The translations under genes and the position numbers were made by a program. The notes under the pieces are model-generated. The model saw only the letters and a program-made list of their open reading frames with translations, searched no databases and had not been told where the DNA came from. Positions 4,771-5,263 of a DNA stretch of 5,263 nucleotides are shown here, one piece after another. The first letter of the stretch is position 1, and the number at the start of each line of letters is the position of its first letter. Source of the DNA: Xanthobacteraceae bacterium (lineage in GTDB: Bacteria > Pseudomonadota > Alphaproteobacteria > Rhizobiales > Xanthobacteraceae); contig JASHRR010000042.1 in NCBI GenBank assembly GCA_030037185.1, positions 1 to 5,263 on the forward strand, given 5' to 3'.

Positions 4771-4977
4771 TTGGTCTTCCTCGCCGATCACCGGCTGGAG
4801 GCGAAGTTCGATGCACGGGCTCGCGAGCTCGCAGAGACACGCAGGGACGGCTTCGTTGCGTTTTTGCGAGGGACTATTCCACGCCCCTGTTATGCCGAGA
4901 TCGCATCCCTGACGGCTCGCGTGCGGCGGTTACAGGGGGCGACCCTCTTCCCCAAAAGAAATTGGTGGCGGTGTTAG
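4771..4977 (+). CDS. hypothetical protein of about 68 aa, possibly 5'-truncated
   Basis: From the TTG at 4771 the frame reads (M/L)VFLADHRLEAKFDARARE, then LAETRRDGFVAFLRGTIPRP, CYAEIASLTARVRRLQG and a less ordered end, FPKRNWWRC. It is dominated by amphipathic helices rich in Arg, Ala and Glu, with strongly GC-biased third positions, so it looks genuinely coding. There is no membrane segment or signal peptide. AGGG at 4759-4762, 8 bases upstream, could serve as ribosome binding site. The same frame continues upstream through DPLV to a TGA at 4747-4749, and beyond that stop more gene-like codons appear. The true gene may once have been longer and been cut by a stop codon. The last dozen codons may also be out of frame. 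It converges with the gene at 5027-5182. No family is recognised. Confidence 0.45.
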   Translation: MVFLADHRLEAKFDARARELAETRRDGFVAFLRGTIPRPCYAEIASLTARVRRLQGATLFPKRNWWRC

Positions 4978-5026
4978 ACCGTTATGATGCGTGTAATGCG
5001 GATTTTGTTCTCGTTTGGCGTCTTTG

Positions 5027-5182
5027 TCATGCGGCTTTGAGGTCGACGGCGCGAACGAGGGTATCGAGATCAGCGACAACGAGCTGATAGAGCCGGATAT
5101 GCTGCTGCGGAGCCACACAACGTGATTCTTTGTCGAATCTGTTGAGAAGCCGACTGACAGCCAGGGCTGCGAGCGGTGACAT
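5027..5182 (-). CDS. small hypothetical protein of 51 aa
   Basis: The minus-strand frame from ATG 5182-5180 to TGA 5029-5027 reads MSPLAALAVSRLLNRFDKES, RCVAPQQHIRLYQLVVADLD and TLVRAVDLKAA. It is one or two amphipathic helices with a regular leucine/valine pattern, GC-rich third positions and a clean stop, so it looks coding although short. The frame is open upstream from about 5238, with readable but proline-rich codons (DPFHLQCPQPGSGLP) and no start before this ATG. It could therefore be the tail of a gene whose beginning has been lost. Only a weak GGA precedes the ATG, with GGGG further upstream. It points toward the plus-strand gene ending at 4977, 49 bases away. No family is recognised. 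Confidence 0.48.
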   Translation of the reverse strand: MSPLAALAVSRLLNRFDKESRCVAPQQHIRLYQLVVADLDTLVRAVDLKAA

Positions 5183-5263
5183 TTCCGACGGAAGCCCCGA
5201 TCCCGGCTGGGGGCATTGGAGATGGAAAGGGTCGGGCCTGCGCTACCGAAAACATGAGGGGAG

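Noticed and set aside
5070..5255. Minus-strand frame of 61 codons
   Set aside because: Overlaps the better 51-residue frame and has a Ser/Ala/Pro-rich, non-protein-like reading.
1..5263. tRNA, rRNA or intact insertion sequence
   Set aside because: No cloverleaf, rRNA signature, transposase motif or paired terminal inverted repeats were recognised by eye on either strand.

Overview
The window is GC-rich DNA with strongly GC-biased third codon positions in the genes that read well. The gene styles (a secreted protein with the GHYEGDTLVVD-type motif, a very small XRE regulator ending in NGGGVGIRVR, short orphan ORFs) fit an alphaproteobacterium, most likely a Bradyrhizobium-type rhizobium. This assignment is inferred from style, not from a marker gene. 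Short genes, long gene-poor stretches, palindromes and a shattered toxin-antitoxin locus point to an accessory or island-like region rather than core chromosome.

Left part (1-2010). The last 20 codons of a plus-strand gene enter from outside and end at 63. They face, tail to tail, a complete secreted protein gene (1092 down to 178) whose C-terminus ends in a very similar way, so the two may be convergent paralogues separated by a GC-rich hairpin region. The secreted protein has a textbook AGGAGG ribosome binding site. About 670 bases (1120-1785) follow with no convincing gene. Then comes a small cytosolic hypothetical protein on the minus strand (2010 down to 1786).

Middle part (2129-3547). 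There is a plausible single-pass membrane protein (2129-2650) and a cluster of minus-strand candidates: a 51-residue membrane microprotein, two back-to-back perfect hairpins, a 58-residue protein in a frame different from the longest ORF there, and the questionable long ORF itself.

Right part (3548-5263). A small XRE-family DNA-binding protein (3624-3950) is preceded by three spaced copies of a GAACTAA...GTTCAC element, the expected layout for an autoregulated operator. Just after it lies an 18-bp perfect palindrome, TGTTTCCTATAGGAAACA. This sits where the promoter-operator of a toxin-antitoxin operon would be, and the DNA behind it is exactly that, but in ruins. A RelE/ParE-type toxin (MTEVRQT..., VEPVGDG, LFVLCGRGERSQ, RDIAQA) and its COG3636-type antidote (YLKT, VAAYLDAVL, DGDPQLV, ALNDVARAK, KALSPNGNPEFATL) can be followed only by changing frame repeatedly. 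Two short convergent candidate genes (4771-4977 and 5182 down to 5027) close the window.

The most informative observation is the decayed toxin-antitoxin module, which still has its operator palindrome and lies next to an intact XRE gene with its own operator array. I do not see a clearly new biological system. The XRE operator array and the small proteins beside the paired hairpins are the parts least explained by known families.
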